From Bacteroidales bacterium UBA1725 (lineage in GTDB: Bacteria > Bacteroidota > Bacteroidia > Bacteroidales > UBA932), in contig DCIN01000061.1 in NCBI GenBank assembly GCA_002315815.1, positions 1 to 50,496 on the forward strand: a DNA stretch of 50,496 nt, given 5' to 3'. Position 1 is the first letter of the stretch; each line of letters starts with the position of its first letter. Under the pieces are notes generated by a model. It searched no databases, was not told where the DNA came from, and was given only the letters and a program-made list of their open reading frames with translations. The position numbers were made by a program, and so were the translations under genes. Below, in pieces: positions 16,902 through 24,162 of the stretch.

Positions 16902-17367
16902 TCAGTTCTTCCGCAATGATTATTGCGGCGTTTCCTATGATGCGCTCGCAGGGTCGGTTGGTATAGTATTCCACCGTCCGTTCGCTTGGAACGGGCGGTT
17001 CTTTCTTGTCGGCCCTCAACTGCAGTATCTCTCTGCAAACAATGCTTCCGTTCGCTTCCCGGAATTTTTGGGCGAATTGCTGGACCAGAGCGTAATTCGC
17101 CGTACGCTCGTCCATATTGCCCGGGTTTACTGCCGGTTTGATTAAACCGGCGATGAAAGTAGTTGCGGACATTGCCCCGCAGACTTCCCTGAGCCGTCCC
17201 ATTCCTCCTCCGAATCCGGATGCGAGTCCTGCTATTGCTTCTGCCGGAATGTCCATAATATCCTGAAAGGCAAGCAAAACTGACTGACAGCAGTTGTAGC
17301 CGTCACGGAAGAAGGCTCTTGCCATCCTGCTTCGTTCTTCCGGATCGATCTTGGTGTGAACGGACAT
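16873..17367 (-). CDS. C_GCAxxG_C_C family cysteine-rich protein
   Basis: A 164-residue cytoplasmic protein of the C_GCAxxG_C_C (CGCAxxGCC) family. Diagnostic parts are GYNCCQSVLLAF, the glycine-rich GFGGGMGRLREVCGAMSA, and later single cysteines in VCREIL and NRPCERI. The cysteines suggest metal or Fe-S binding or redox activity, but the family role is not established. The ATG at 17367 is chosen over the GTG at 17400 because a promoter box (TATATTTG, 17400-17407) lies on that GTG. It is divergent from the ATP synthase operon and overlaps the barrel gene by 29 bp at the 3' end. Confidence 0.8.
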   Translation of the reverse strand: MSVHTKIDPEERSRMARAFFRDGYNCCQSVLLAFQDIMDIPAEAIAGLASGFGGGMGRLREVCGAMSATTFIAGLIKPAVNPGNMDERTANYALVQQFAQKFREANGSIVCREILQLRADKKEPPVPSERTVEYYTNRPCERIIGNAAIIIAEELTRSNSPHRK

Positions 17368-17399
17368 ATTTTGTTCCTGAATAACATTCAATGTTGTCA

Positions 17400-17407
17400 C
17401 AAATATA
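17400..17407 (-). promoter_or_regulatory. -7 box of the C_GCAxxG_C_C gene
   Basis: The minus strand reads TATATTTG, a consensus match, giving a leader of about 25 nt to the ATG at 17367. It decides the start of that gene. Confidence 0.6.
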
Positions 17408-17427
17408 GGAAAATGATAAAAAATGAT

Positions 17428-17435
17428 TAAATTGC
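17428..17435 (+). promoter_or_regulatory. Possible -7 box of the ATP synthase operon
   Basis: TAAATTGC is an imperfect TAnnTTTG match 23 nt before the atpD ATG. It is the best candidate in the 91-bp divergent gap, but weak. Confidence 0.3.
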
Positions 17436-17458
17436 AAGGAAAATAAAAGAGAACCGTA

Positions 17459-18958
17459 ATGCCAGTATTGAAAGGTAAGATTTCTCAGGTAATAGGTCCT
17501 GTCGTGGACGTTCATTTCGAAGGCGGACTTCCGTTGATACACGAAGCCCTTGATGTGAAAAAACCGGACGGACGCACTCTTGTCATTGAGGTGCAGCAAC
17601 ACATAGGAGAGGATACAGTCCGTTGTGTTGCAATGGATTCCACTGACGGACTCCAGAGAGATATGGATGTAGAAGGAACCGGATCGGCCATTTCTATGCC
17701 TGTCGGCCCGCAAATACGCGGCCGCGTGATGAATGTCACAGGTGAGTCGATAGACGGACTCGGAGATTTCTCCAGGGACAATGTCCTTCCCATTCACCGC
17801 GAACCTCCCAAATTTGAGGAACTGACCACTTCGCAGGAGGTACTTTACACCGGCATCAAGGTCATCGACTTGCTCGAGCCCTATCTCAAGGGTGGAAAAA
17901 TCGGCCTTTTCGGAGGAGCGGGTGTAGGTAAGACCGTGCTTATCAAGGAACTCATCAACAACATAGCCAAGAAGCATAACGGTTTTTCTGTATTTGCCGG
18001 TGTGGGCGAGCGTACCCGTGAGGGCAATGACCTTCTGCGCGAGATGATTGAGTCCGGAGTCATCAAATACGGCGAGGAGTTCAACAAGGCTATGGCAGAA
18101 GGTCAGTGGGACCTTTCCAAGGCCGATATGGACGAGATACAGAAATCTCAGGTTGCAATGGTCTTCGGACAGATGAACGAACCTCCCGGAGCCAGAAGTT
18201 CCGTCGCCTTGAGCGGCCTCACTCTGGCGGAATCTTTCCGCGACAGCGGCAGCGAGGACGGTCCCAAGGATATCTTGTTCTTCATCGACAATATTTTCCG
18301 TTTCACCCAGGCTGGTTCCGAGGTCTCGGCGTTGCTCGGGCGTATGCCTTCCGCTGTGGGATATCAGCCCACTCTTGCCACTGAAATGGGACAGATGCAG
18401 GAGCGCATCACCTCCACGAAAAACGGGTCCATCACTTCCGTTCAGGCGGTTTATGTCCCTGCCGATGACCTTACCGACCCCGCGCCCGCCACGACTTTCT
18501 CACATCTTGATGCCACTACGGTACTCAGCAGAAAGATAACTGAGCTCGGCATATATCCCGCTGTGGATCCTCTTGAGTCCACTTCCAGAATACTTGACCC
18601 CAATATCGTAGGGCAGTCACACTATGACACCGCCCAGAGGGTGAAGCGCATACTTCAGCGCAACAAGGAACTTCAGGACATCATTGCGATTCTGGGTATG
18701 GACGAACTTTCCGATGAGGACAAGCTTACTGTCAACCGTGCCCGCCGTGTCCAGCGTTTCCTGAGCCAGCCCTTCGCCGTAGCTGAACAGTTCACCGGAG
18801 TGCCGGGAGTGATGGTGGACATAGAGGACACCATTGCAGGCTTCAATCGCATTATGGACGGTGAACTCGATTATCTTCCTGAACAGGCATTCCTCAATGT
18901 AGGAACTATTGAGGATGCGATAAAGAAAGGCGAGGCGATACTTGCCGCTGCGAAATGA
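17459..18958 (+). CDS. atpD: F1Fo ATP synthase subunit beta
   Basis: A 499-residue catalytic beta subunit of the F1 head. The P-loop GGAGVGKT is at residues 152-159; GERTREGNDL, the Walker B strand ILFFIDNIFRF and the DELSEED-type segment (MDELSDEDK) are all present. It hydrolyses or makes ATP at the alpha/beta interface in the cytoplasm. The length is usual for Bacteroidota. It is the first gene of an eight-gene operon in the order D-C-B-E-F-H-A-G, a phylum-typical order unlike E. coli. Its TGA overlaps the ATG of atpC, suggesting translational coupling. Confidence 0.98.
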   Translation: MPVLKGKISQVIGPVVDVHFEGGLPLIHEALDVKKPDGRTLVIEVQQHIGEDTVRCVAMDSTDGLQRDMDVEGTGSAISMPVGPQIRGRVMNVTGESIDGLGDFSRDNVLPIHREPPKFEELTTSQEVLYTGIKVIDLLEPYLKGGKIGLFGGAGVGKTVLIKELINNIAKKHNGFSVFAGVGERTREGNDLLREMIESGVIKYGEEFNKAMAEGQWDLSKADMDEIQKSQVAMVFGQMNEPPGARSSVALSGLTLAESFRDSGSEDGPKDILFFIDNIFRFTQAGSEVSALLGRMPSAVGYQPTLATEMGQMQERITSTKNGSITSVQAVYVPADDLTDPAPATTFSHLDATTVLSRKITELGIYPAVDPLESTSRILDPNIVGQSHYDTAQRVKRILQRNKELQDIIAILGMDELSDEDKLTVNRARRVQRFLSQPFAVAEQFTGVPGVMVDIEDTIAGFNRIMDGELDYLPEQAFLNVGTIEDAIKKGEAILAAAK

Positions 18959-19197
18959 TGGACATCCACATCGATATTCTTTCTCCCGAATGGTCCCGAA
19001 GCCTCGAGGCCGATGCGGTGTTCCTGCCAGGGACCTGCGGAGAGTTTGAGGTGTTGAGGAATCACGCACCCATTATCTCCACGCTCTCTCACGGCAGAAT
19101 CAGGTGGCGTGTTGCAGAGAAGGAGGAGAGTCTGGATATCAAGGGTGGCGTGGTGCGTCTGAAAGACAACAGAATGCAGATTTGCATCCAACTGTGA
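18955..19197 (+). CDS. atpC: F1Fo ATP synthase subunit epsilon (short form)
   Basis: An 80-residue epsilon subunit that holds only the N-terminal beta-sandwich (DAVFLPGTCGEFEVLRNHAPIIS, GGVVRL). The C-terminal helical hairpin present in E. coli epsilon (about 139 residues), which inhibits ATP hydrolysis, is absent. This short form is common in Bacteroidota. It links gamma to the c-ring in the rotor stalk. Two ATGs are adjacent (18955 and 18958), and the first overlaps the atpD stop. It is followed by the tandem repeats before atpB. Confidence 0.92.
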   Translation: MMDIHIDILSPEWSRSLEADAVFLPGTCGEFEVLRNHAPIISTLSHGRIRWRVAEKEESLDIKGGVVRLKDNRMQICIQL

Positions 19198-19210
19198 ACA
19201 TTGTGAGAAA

Positions 19211-19254
19211 CAGTGCAAATAACAGTGAAAAGACAGTGAAAAGACAGTGAAAAG
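19211..19254 (+). repeat. 11-bp tandem repeat forming coupled micro-ORFs before atpB
   Basis: Three exact units of ACAGTGAAAAG (19222-19232, 19233-19243, 19244-19254) follow a degenerate one (ACAGTGCAAAT, 19211-19221). Each unit carries GTG AAA; the first two open a five-codon frame (GTG AAA AGA CAG TGA) whose TGA overlaps the GTG of the next unit. The third GTG (19247) is the atpB start. Confidence 0.85.
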
Positions 19255-20278
19255 GCTGATGCTCATATTGCTTTCCGTTCTTCTCCCTCTTTCTGCGGGA
19301 GCGGTTGATTTGGATATGCAGGAGTATCTCTTCGGTCACGTGCAGGACAGTTACGAATGGCACATCACTACAATCAAAGGCGAGCCCATATCCATCTACC
19401 TTCCTGTCATCGTACATTCGAAGACCTCCGGCTGGCATTGCTTCAGTTCCCGTCACATCGTTGAGGGTGAGATATACGAGGGATTCCGTCTGGCCGGGAG
19501 CACGGAGGCGCACAGCGGAAAATTGGTCGAGGAAGTCGGAGGGGAGCTTGTGAAACCTCTGGACATCTCCATTACCAAGAATGTGCTGGGACTTGCAATC
19601 AACAGTCTGGTGGTGCTGCTCGTGATTCTGCTGGGAGCCCGCTGGTACCGCAGGCACGATGCCACCGAGGAGGCTCCGAGAGGATTCGCCGGCGTAGTGG
19701 AAATGATGGTTATGATGGTGGAGAATGACATAATCAAGGAGTGCGTGGGCAAGGACTACAAACGCTACAGCCCTTATCTGCTCACCGCATTCTTCTTCAT
19801 CTTCATCAACAATCTGATGGGAATAGTGCCTTTCTTCCCGGGAGGGGCCAACATCACTGGAAATATTGCCATAACCCTCTTCCTTGCACTGTGTACATTC
19901 ATTGCTGTCAACCTTTTCGGAAACAAGCATTACTGGAAGGAGATTCTCTGGCCAAACGTGCCGGTTTTCCTGAAGGCGTTCCCGCTGATGCCTCTAATAG
20001 AGATCATCGGTATGTTCACCAAACCTTTCTCCTTGATGATAAGGCTCTTTGCCAATATTCTGGCCGGGCACGTGATGTTGTTGGGAGTTGTGGCTGTGGT
20101 TTTCCTCACTGCTGAACTGGGTGCTGCTATGAACGCCGGCCTGAGCGCGATAGCTGTGTTCTTCGGAGTATTTATGGACTGTCTGGAACTGCTTGTGGCA
20201 TTCCTGCAGGCTTATGTGTTCACGATGCTCAGTTCTGTGTTCATAGGGTTGAGCAGGCAGGAACCGGAAATAGAATAA
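19247..20278 (+). CDS. atpB: F1Fo ATP synthase subunit a
   Basis: A 343-residue membrane stator subunit that forms the proton half-channels. It has a Bacteroidota-type N-terminal extension with a signal-like segment (KRLMLILLSVLLPLSAGA) and about 120 extra residues before the conserved membrane core. The essential arginine is R266 in the MIRLFANILAGH helix, and the C-terminal helices follow (ELLVAFLQAYVFTMLSSVFIGL). The start is the GTG at 19247, chosen because it supplies the Lys-Arg of a signal peptide and sits at the last repeat unit; the ATG at 19259 is the alternative. The repeat-based micro-ORFs just upstream may tune its translation. Confidence 0.93.
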   Translation: MKRLMLILLSVLLPLSAGAVDLDMQEYLFGHVQDSYEWHITTIKGEPISIYLPVIVHSKTSGWHCFSSRHIVEGEIYEGFRLAGSTEAHSGKLVEEVGGELVKPLDISITKNVLGLAINSLVVLLVILLGARWYRRHDATEEAPRGFAGVVEMMVMMVENDIIKECVGKDYKRYSPYLLTAFFFIFINNLMGIVPFFPGGANITGNIAITLFLALCTFIAVNLFGNKHYWKEILWPNVPVFLKAFPLMPLIEIIGMFTKPFSLMIRLFANILAGHVMLLGVVAVVFLTAELGAAMNAGLSAIAVFFGVFMDCLELLVAFLQAYVFTMLSSVFIGLSRQEPEIE

Positions 20279-20297
20279 ACTTTAAAACTTTTTTGAT

Positions 20298-20552
20298 ATG
20301 TTACTTACAATGATTCTTCAGACGGTTGCAGGTGCGGCTCTCGGAAAAATGGGTGCGGCCATCGGTGCGGCTGTTGCTGCTATTGCTGCAGCAATCGGTA
20401 TTGGAAAGATTGGTAAGGCTTCTCTCGAGGCCGGTGCACGTCAGCCCGAACAGGCCGGTCATTACCGTATGACGGCCATCATCATCGGTGCGCTTGTGGA
20501 AGGTGCTTGCCTTTTCGCAATCCTTGTCTGCCTCATAGGTATCAACAAATAG
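20298..20552 (+). CDS. atpE: F1Fo ATP synthase subunit c
   Basis: An 84-residue two-helix proteolipid of the rotor ring. Helix 1 is Gly/Ala rich (KMGAAIGAAVAAIAAAIGIG), the polar loop RQP is at 48-50, and the ion-binding carboxylate is E68 in GALVEGACLF of helix 2. The Gln in helix 1 and the Ser-Thr after the Glu, typical of Na+-binding rings, are lacking, so proton coupling is inferred. The gene is 19 nt after atpB and 4 nt before atpF. Confidence 0.96.
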   Translation: MLLTMILQTVAGAALGKMGAAIGAAVAAIAAAIGIGKIGKASLEAGARQPEQAGHYRMTAIIIGALVEGACLFAILVCLIGINK

Positions 20553-20556
20553 ACTT

Positions 20557-21063
20557 ATGTCCCTGATTACACCGGATTTCGGTCTGTTTTTCTGGATGAC
20601 GTTGATTTTCGTCTGCGTTTTCATCCTCCTTGCCAAGTTCGGCTTCCCTATGATTACGGGGATGGTCGATAAACGCGCCGAACGTATCGAGGCGAGCATA
20701 GCCAAGGCAAAAGAGGCGGAGCAGAGAATCTCGTCCATTGCCGCTGAGCAGGAGAAGATGCTTGAGGAAGCGCGTGCCGAACAGGCCCGCATTCTCAAGG
20801 AAACTTCCGATGCACGCGATCGGATGATCGCCAAAGCAAAGGATGATGCGCGTGCTGAGGCTCAGAAAATGATCGAATATGCCAGAATCCAGATTGCATC
20901 CGAAAAGGAAAGTACCTTGAGGGATATACGCCGTCAGGTTTCCTTGTTGTCGGTGGAGATTGCGGAGAAGATAGTCAGGAAGAATCTCGAGAAGGAGTCA
21001 GATCAGCTTGCCCTCATCGACAAGCTTTATGACGAGGCGGTGCAAATCACCAAGAACAATTGA
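20557..21063 (+). CDS. atpF: F1Fo ATP synthase subunit b
   Basis: A 168-residue peripheral stalk subunit: one N-terminal membrane helix (about 9-30, LFFWMTLIFVCVFILLAKFG), then a long charged, Ala-rich coiled coil (about 38-160) that dimerises and holds delta and the F1 head against rotation. The sequence MVDKRAERIEASIAKAKEAE after the membrane helix is typical. There is a single b-type gene in the operon. It lies 4 nt after atpE and 14 nt before atpH. Confidence 0.95.
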   Translation: MSLITPDFGLFFWMTLIFVCVFILLAKFGFPMITGMVDKRAERIEASIAKAKEAEQRISSIAAEQEKMLEEARAEQARILKETSDARDRMIAKAKDDARAEAQKMIEYARIQIASEKESTLRDIRRQVSLLSVEIAEKIVRKNLEKESDQLALIDKLYDEAVQITKNN

Positions 21064-21077
21064 TGAACGACTGACTG

Positions 21078-21557
21078 ATGAATACGGGCATCATAGCTTC
21101 CAGATACGCGCAGGCACTGCTTCTTTTGACCCGGGAGTCGGGCAGGGGGGAGCAGGTGTGCAATCAGATTCGTGCCATCCTCGACAGTCCCGGGGACGCT
21201 CTGCCCAGCTCGTATGAGCCTGATTTGGAGAAACTTCTGGCCCTTCTGAAGAAAAACGGTCGGCTCGACTACCTCAAGTTCATCTTGCGTTCATTTGTAG
21301 AAAAGTATTATGAATCCGTAGGTATAGGTCTTGCAACTCTGACCACGGCCGTACCTGCCCCCGAACTTGGAGAGAAACTCTGCAATCTTGTCTACGAAGC
21401 GACAGGCTTCAAAGTCCTGCTTGACAGCCGTACGGATCCTTCCATTATCGGGGGGTTTGTATTCGATGTCGAGGACCACGTGTTCGATGCGAGCGTCAAG
21501 TCACAGTTGGATAAACTCCGTCGCGATTTCATCGAGAAGAATACAAGAATAGTTTAG
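21078..21557 (+). CDS. atpH: F1Fo ATP synthase subunit delta
   Basis: A 159-residue delta (OSCP) subunit that joins the b stalk to the top of F1. The start NTGIIASRYAQALLLLTRESG is the conserved helix. The C-terminal part carries the family pattern (LLDSRTDPSIIGGFVFDVEDHVFDASVKSQLDKL). It is slightly shorter than E. coli delta (177), as is usual in this phylum. The gene is tightly packed between atpF and atpA. Confidence 0.94.
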   Translation: MNTGIIASRYAQALLLLTRESGRGEQVCNQIRAILDSPGDALPSSYEPDLEKLLALLKKNGRLDYLKFILRSFVEKYYESVGIGLATLTTAVPAPELGEKLCNLVYEATGFKVLLDSRTDPSIIGGFVFDVEDHVFDASVKSQLDKLRRDFIEKNTRIV

Positions 21558-21566
21558 AAACAGTTT

Positions 21567-23150
21567 ATGTCGCAGAATGCAATAAAGCCCAGCGAAATTT
21601 CAGCAATACTCCTCGAACAGCTCAAGGGGATAGACACTTCAGTCCAGTATGAGGAAACAGGCTATGTACTCCAGGTGAGCGATGGAGTGGCCCGCATCTA
21701 CGGGCTTGTAAATGCTCAGGCAGGAGAATTGCTGGAGTTTGCCAGCGGAGTCAAGGGTGTTGTGATGAACCTCGAAGAGGATAATGTGGGTGCCGTTCTT
21801 CTCGGACCTACAGATCAGATATGCGAGGATATGAAGGTTCGCAGGCTCGGGCGGATTGCCGGTATTCCCGTAGGAGAGAAATTACTGGGCCGAGTGGTCA
21901 ATCCCATCGGCGTTCCTCTGGACGGTCTCGGGGAGATTGAGGGCGAAGTTCTGCGTATGCCTTTGGAGCGCAAGGCCCCCGGAGTCATTTTCCGTGAGCC
22001 TGTGACTCAGCCTCTTCAGACCGGTATCAAGGCCATCGATGCGATGATTCCCATCGGCCGCGGTCAGCGTGAGCTCATTATCGGCGACCGTCAGACAGGC
22101 AAGACAGCCATAGCCATAGACACCATCATCAACCAGAGGAGCAATTATCTCGCCGGAGATCCGGTTTATTGTATCTATGTGGCAGTTGGACAGAAAGGTT
22201 CCACCGTCGCTTCCATTGTTGACACCCTGCGTTCAAAGGGTGCTATGGATTATACGGTCGTAGTGGCCGCTACAGCTGCCGATCCTGCCGCCCTCCAGTA
22301 TTACGCTCCGTTTGCCGGTGCGGCCATTGGTGAGTATTTCCGTGATACCGGACGCCACGCTCTTGTTGTTTTTGACGATCTTTCCAAGCAGGCTGTCGCA
22401 TATCGTGAAGTATCTCTGATTCTGCGCCGTCCGTCGGGACGCGAAGCCTATCCGGGAGACGTTTTCTATCTTCATTCCCGTCTGCTTGAGAGAGCGGCCA
22501 AGATAATATCCCAGCAGGAAGTTGCAGAAAAGATGAACGACCTGCCCGATTGTCTGATAGGCAAGGTAAAGGCGGGAGGTTCACTCACTGCGCTTCCGAT
22601 AATTGAGACCCAGGCCGGTGACGTATCTGCATATATCCCCACCAATGTGATTTCCATCACCGACGGGCAGATATATCTTGAGTCGTCCTTGTTCAATTCC
22701 GGATTCCGTCCCGCCATCAATGTCGGCATCTCGGTGTCCCGAGTCGGTGGATCAGCTCAAATCAAGTCAATGAAAAAGGTGGCCGGTACCTTGAAGATAG
22801 ACCAGGCCCAGTACAACGAACTGGAAGCATTCTCCAAATTCTCGTCTGATATGGACAAGGTCACTGCAATGACACTTGACAAGGGTCGCAAGAACAACAA
22901 GCTCCTTGTTCAGCCTCAATACAGTCCTATGCCTGTGGGTGAGCAGGTTGCCATACTTTATTGCGGCACTCACGCACTTATGTCCGGTATTGGAATAGAC
23001 AAGGTCCCCGCATTCCAGAAACTTTTTCTGGAAAAGATGCGTGCCACACATACTGACGTGCTCGATGAAATATCGTCAGGAAAGCTCTCCGACGAATCCG
23101 TAAAGACCATTGAGGAGGAGGCCTCTCTGACTTGCAGACAATTGTTGTAG
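21567..23150 (+). CDS. atpA: F1Fo ATP synthase subunit alpha
   Basis: A 527-residue regulatory alpha subunit that alternates with beta in the F1 hexamer and binds non-catalytic nucleotide. The P-loop GDRQTGKT is at residues 173-180. SVSRVGGSAQIKSMKKVAGTLKI and the arginine-containing visual pattern of alpha are intact. The length is normal for Bacteroidota. It lies 9 nt after atpH and 10 nt before atpG. Confidence 0.98.
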   Translation: MSQNAIKPSEISAILLEQLKGIDTSVQYEETGYVLQVSDGVARIYGLVNAQAGELLEFASGVKGVVMNLEEDNVGAVLLGPTDQICEDMKVRRLGRIAGIPVGEKLLGRVVNPIGVPLDGLGEIEGEVLRMPLERKAPGVIFREPVTQPLQTGIKAIDAMIPIGRGQRELIIGDRQTGKTAIAIDTIINQRSNYLAGDPVYCIYVAVGQKGSTVASIVDTLRSKGAMDYTVVVAATAADPAALQYYAPFAGAAIGEYFRDTGRHALVVFDDLSKQAVAYREVSLILRRPSGREAYPGDVFYLHSRLLERAAKIISQQEVAEKMNDLPDCLIGKVKAGGSLTALPIIETQAGDVSAYIPTNVISITDGQIYLESSLFNSGFRPAINVGISVSRVGGSAQIKSMKKVAGTLKIDQAQYNELEAFSKFSSDMDKVTAMTLDKGRKNNKLLVQPQYSPMPVGEQVAILYCGTHALMSGIGIDKVPAFQKLFLEKMRATHTDVLDEISSGKLSDESVKTIEEEASLTCRQLL

Positions 23151-23160
23151 TTGAGAGAGA

Positions 23161-24162
23161 ATGGCGTCGCTTAGAGAAATAAAGGACCGGATAGGTTCCG
23201 TGAAGTCCACGCTGAAGATTACTTCGGCGATGAAGCTTGTTGCGTCGTCCAAACTCCGCAAAGCCCAGAAAACAATCGAAGGCTTGCGTCCGTACGAGGA
23301 GGCACTCACGGATATTCTGGCTTCTTTGAGCAGGCATCATTCTTCTGTTGCAGGACCAGATGATGGATATGCGGGATATTCTGACAATATAGGATATTCC
23401 GAAAATGCAGGATATTCGGAAAATGCGGCGAATGAGAAGTATGAGAAGAATGGGGCGGATGGAAAAGAATTGAAGAACGGAAAGATTGCCGTGGTGGCCG
23501 TGAGTTCCAATTCTTCACTCTGCGGAGGATTCAACGGCAATGTCATCAAGAAGACTCTGGAAGTTCTCCGGGAGTATGAAGGTTCTGAAATTGTCGTGTA
23601 CAGCATTGGAAGAAAGATGTCGGAAGCTATGCGCAAGGCCGGATTTCCGTCTCCTGCAGATTATTCGGATATGGTGGCCCGCAGCACCTATGATAAATCT
23701 TCTGCTCTTGCCTCACGTCTCGTCTCTATGTACTCGGATGGCGAACTTGACAAGATTATACTTGTGTACAACCATTTTGTCTCCACGTCCAGACAGATTC
23801 CGGTAGCGGAGGTCTATCTCCCGTTCTCTGAGGGAAAAGGCCCGGAAAGAGAGGATTGTCCGAAACCAATGGAAGAAGACAACATCGATTATTGCGACGA
23901 TGACTGTATCGATGACTACATAGTCGAACCCTCCAGGGATGAGGCATACAAAACCCTGCTTCCTCAGGTGCTGATGCTTAAGTTCCACGCCGCTGTTCTG
24001 GATTCCGTTGCTGCTGAGCAGGCAGCAAGGACTGTGGCTATGCAGACAGCCACCGACAATGCAGAAGACCTTCTTTCCGATCTGACATTGATGTACAACA
24101 AGGGTCGTCAGCAGAAAATCACCTCGGAGATACTTGATTTGATGGGAGGCTCGATGCAGTGA
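23161..24162 (+). CDS. atpG: F1Fo ATP synthase subunit gamma with insertions
   Basis: A 333-residue central shaft subunit, longer than the usual 285-295. The N-terminal helix (SLREIKDRIGSVKSTLKITSAMKLVASSKLRKAQ) and C-terminal helix (AAEQAARTVAMQTATDNAEDL) are canonical. One insertion (about residues 62-105) contains three GYS(D/E)N repeats encoded by 18-bp tandem units. A second, very acidic stretch (about 222-260, EEDNIDYCDDDCIDDY) extends the region seen in other Bacteroidales. Both lie in the globular part that faces outward, not in the coiled coil. The last 44 bp overlap the convergent S41 protease gene. Confidence 0.93.
   Translation: MASLREIKDRIGSVKSTLKITSAMKLVASSKLRKAQKTIEGLRPYEEALTDILASLSRHHSSVAGPDDGYAGYSDNIGYSENAGYSENAANEKYEKNGADGKELKNGKIAVVAVSSNSSLCGGFNGNVIKKTLEVLREYEGSEIVVYSIGRKMSEAMRKAGFPSPADYSDMVARSTYDKSSALASRLVSMYSDGELDKIILVYNHFVSTSRQIPVAEVYLPFSEGKGPEREDCPKPMEEDNIDYCDDDCIDDYIVEPSRDEAYKTLLPQVLMLKFHAAVLDSVAAEQAARTVAMQTATDNAEDLLSDLTLMYNKGRQQKITSEILDLMGGSMQ
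23374..23427 (+). repeat. 18-bp tandem repeat inside atpG
   Basis: Three in-frame units (23374-23391, 23392-23409, 23410-23427) encode GYSDNI, GYSENA and GYSENA. Units 2 and 3 differ at two third-codon positions. A partial unit (GGATATGCG) precedes them. The repeat length keeps the reading frame. Confidence 0.85.

Noticed and set aside
23374..23427. Possible CRISPR-like repeat cluster
   Set aside because: The units are directly tandem with no spacers and lie in frame within atpG.
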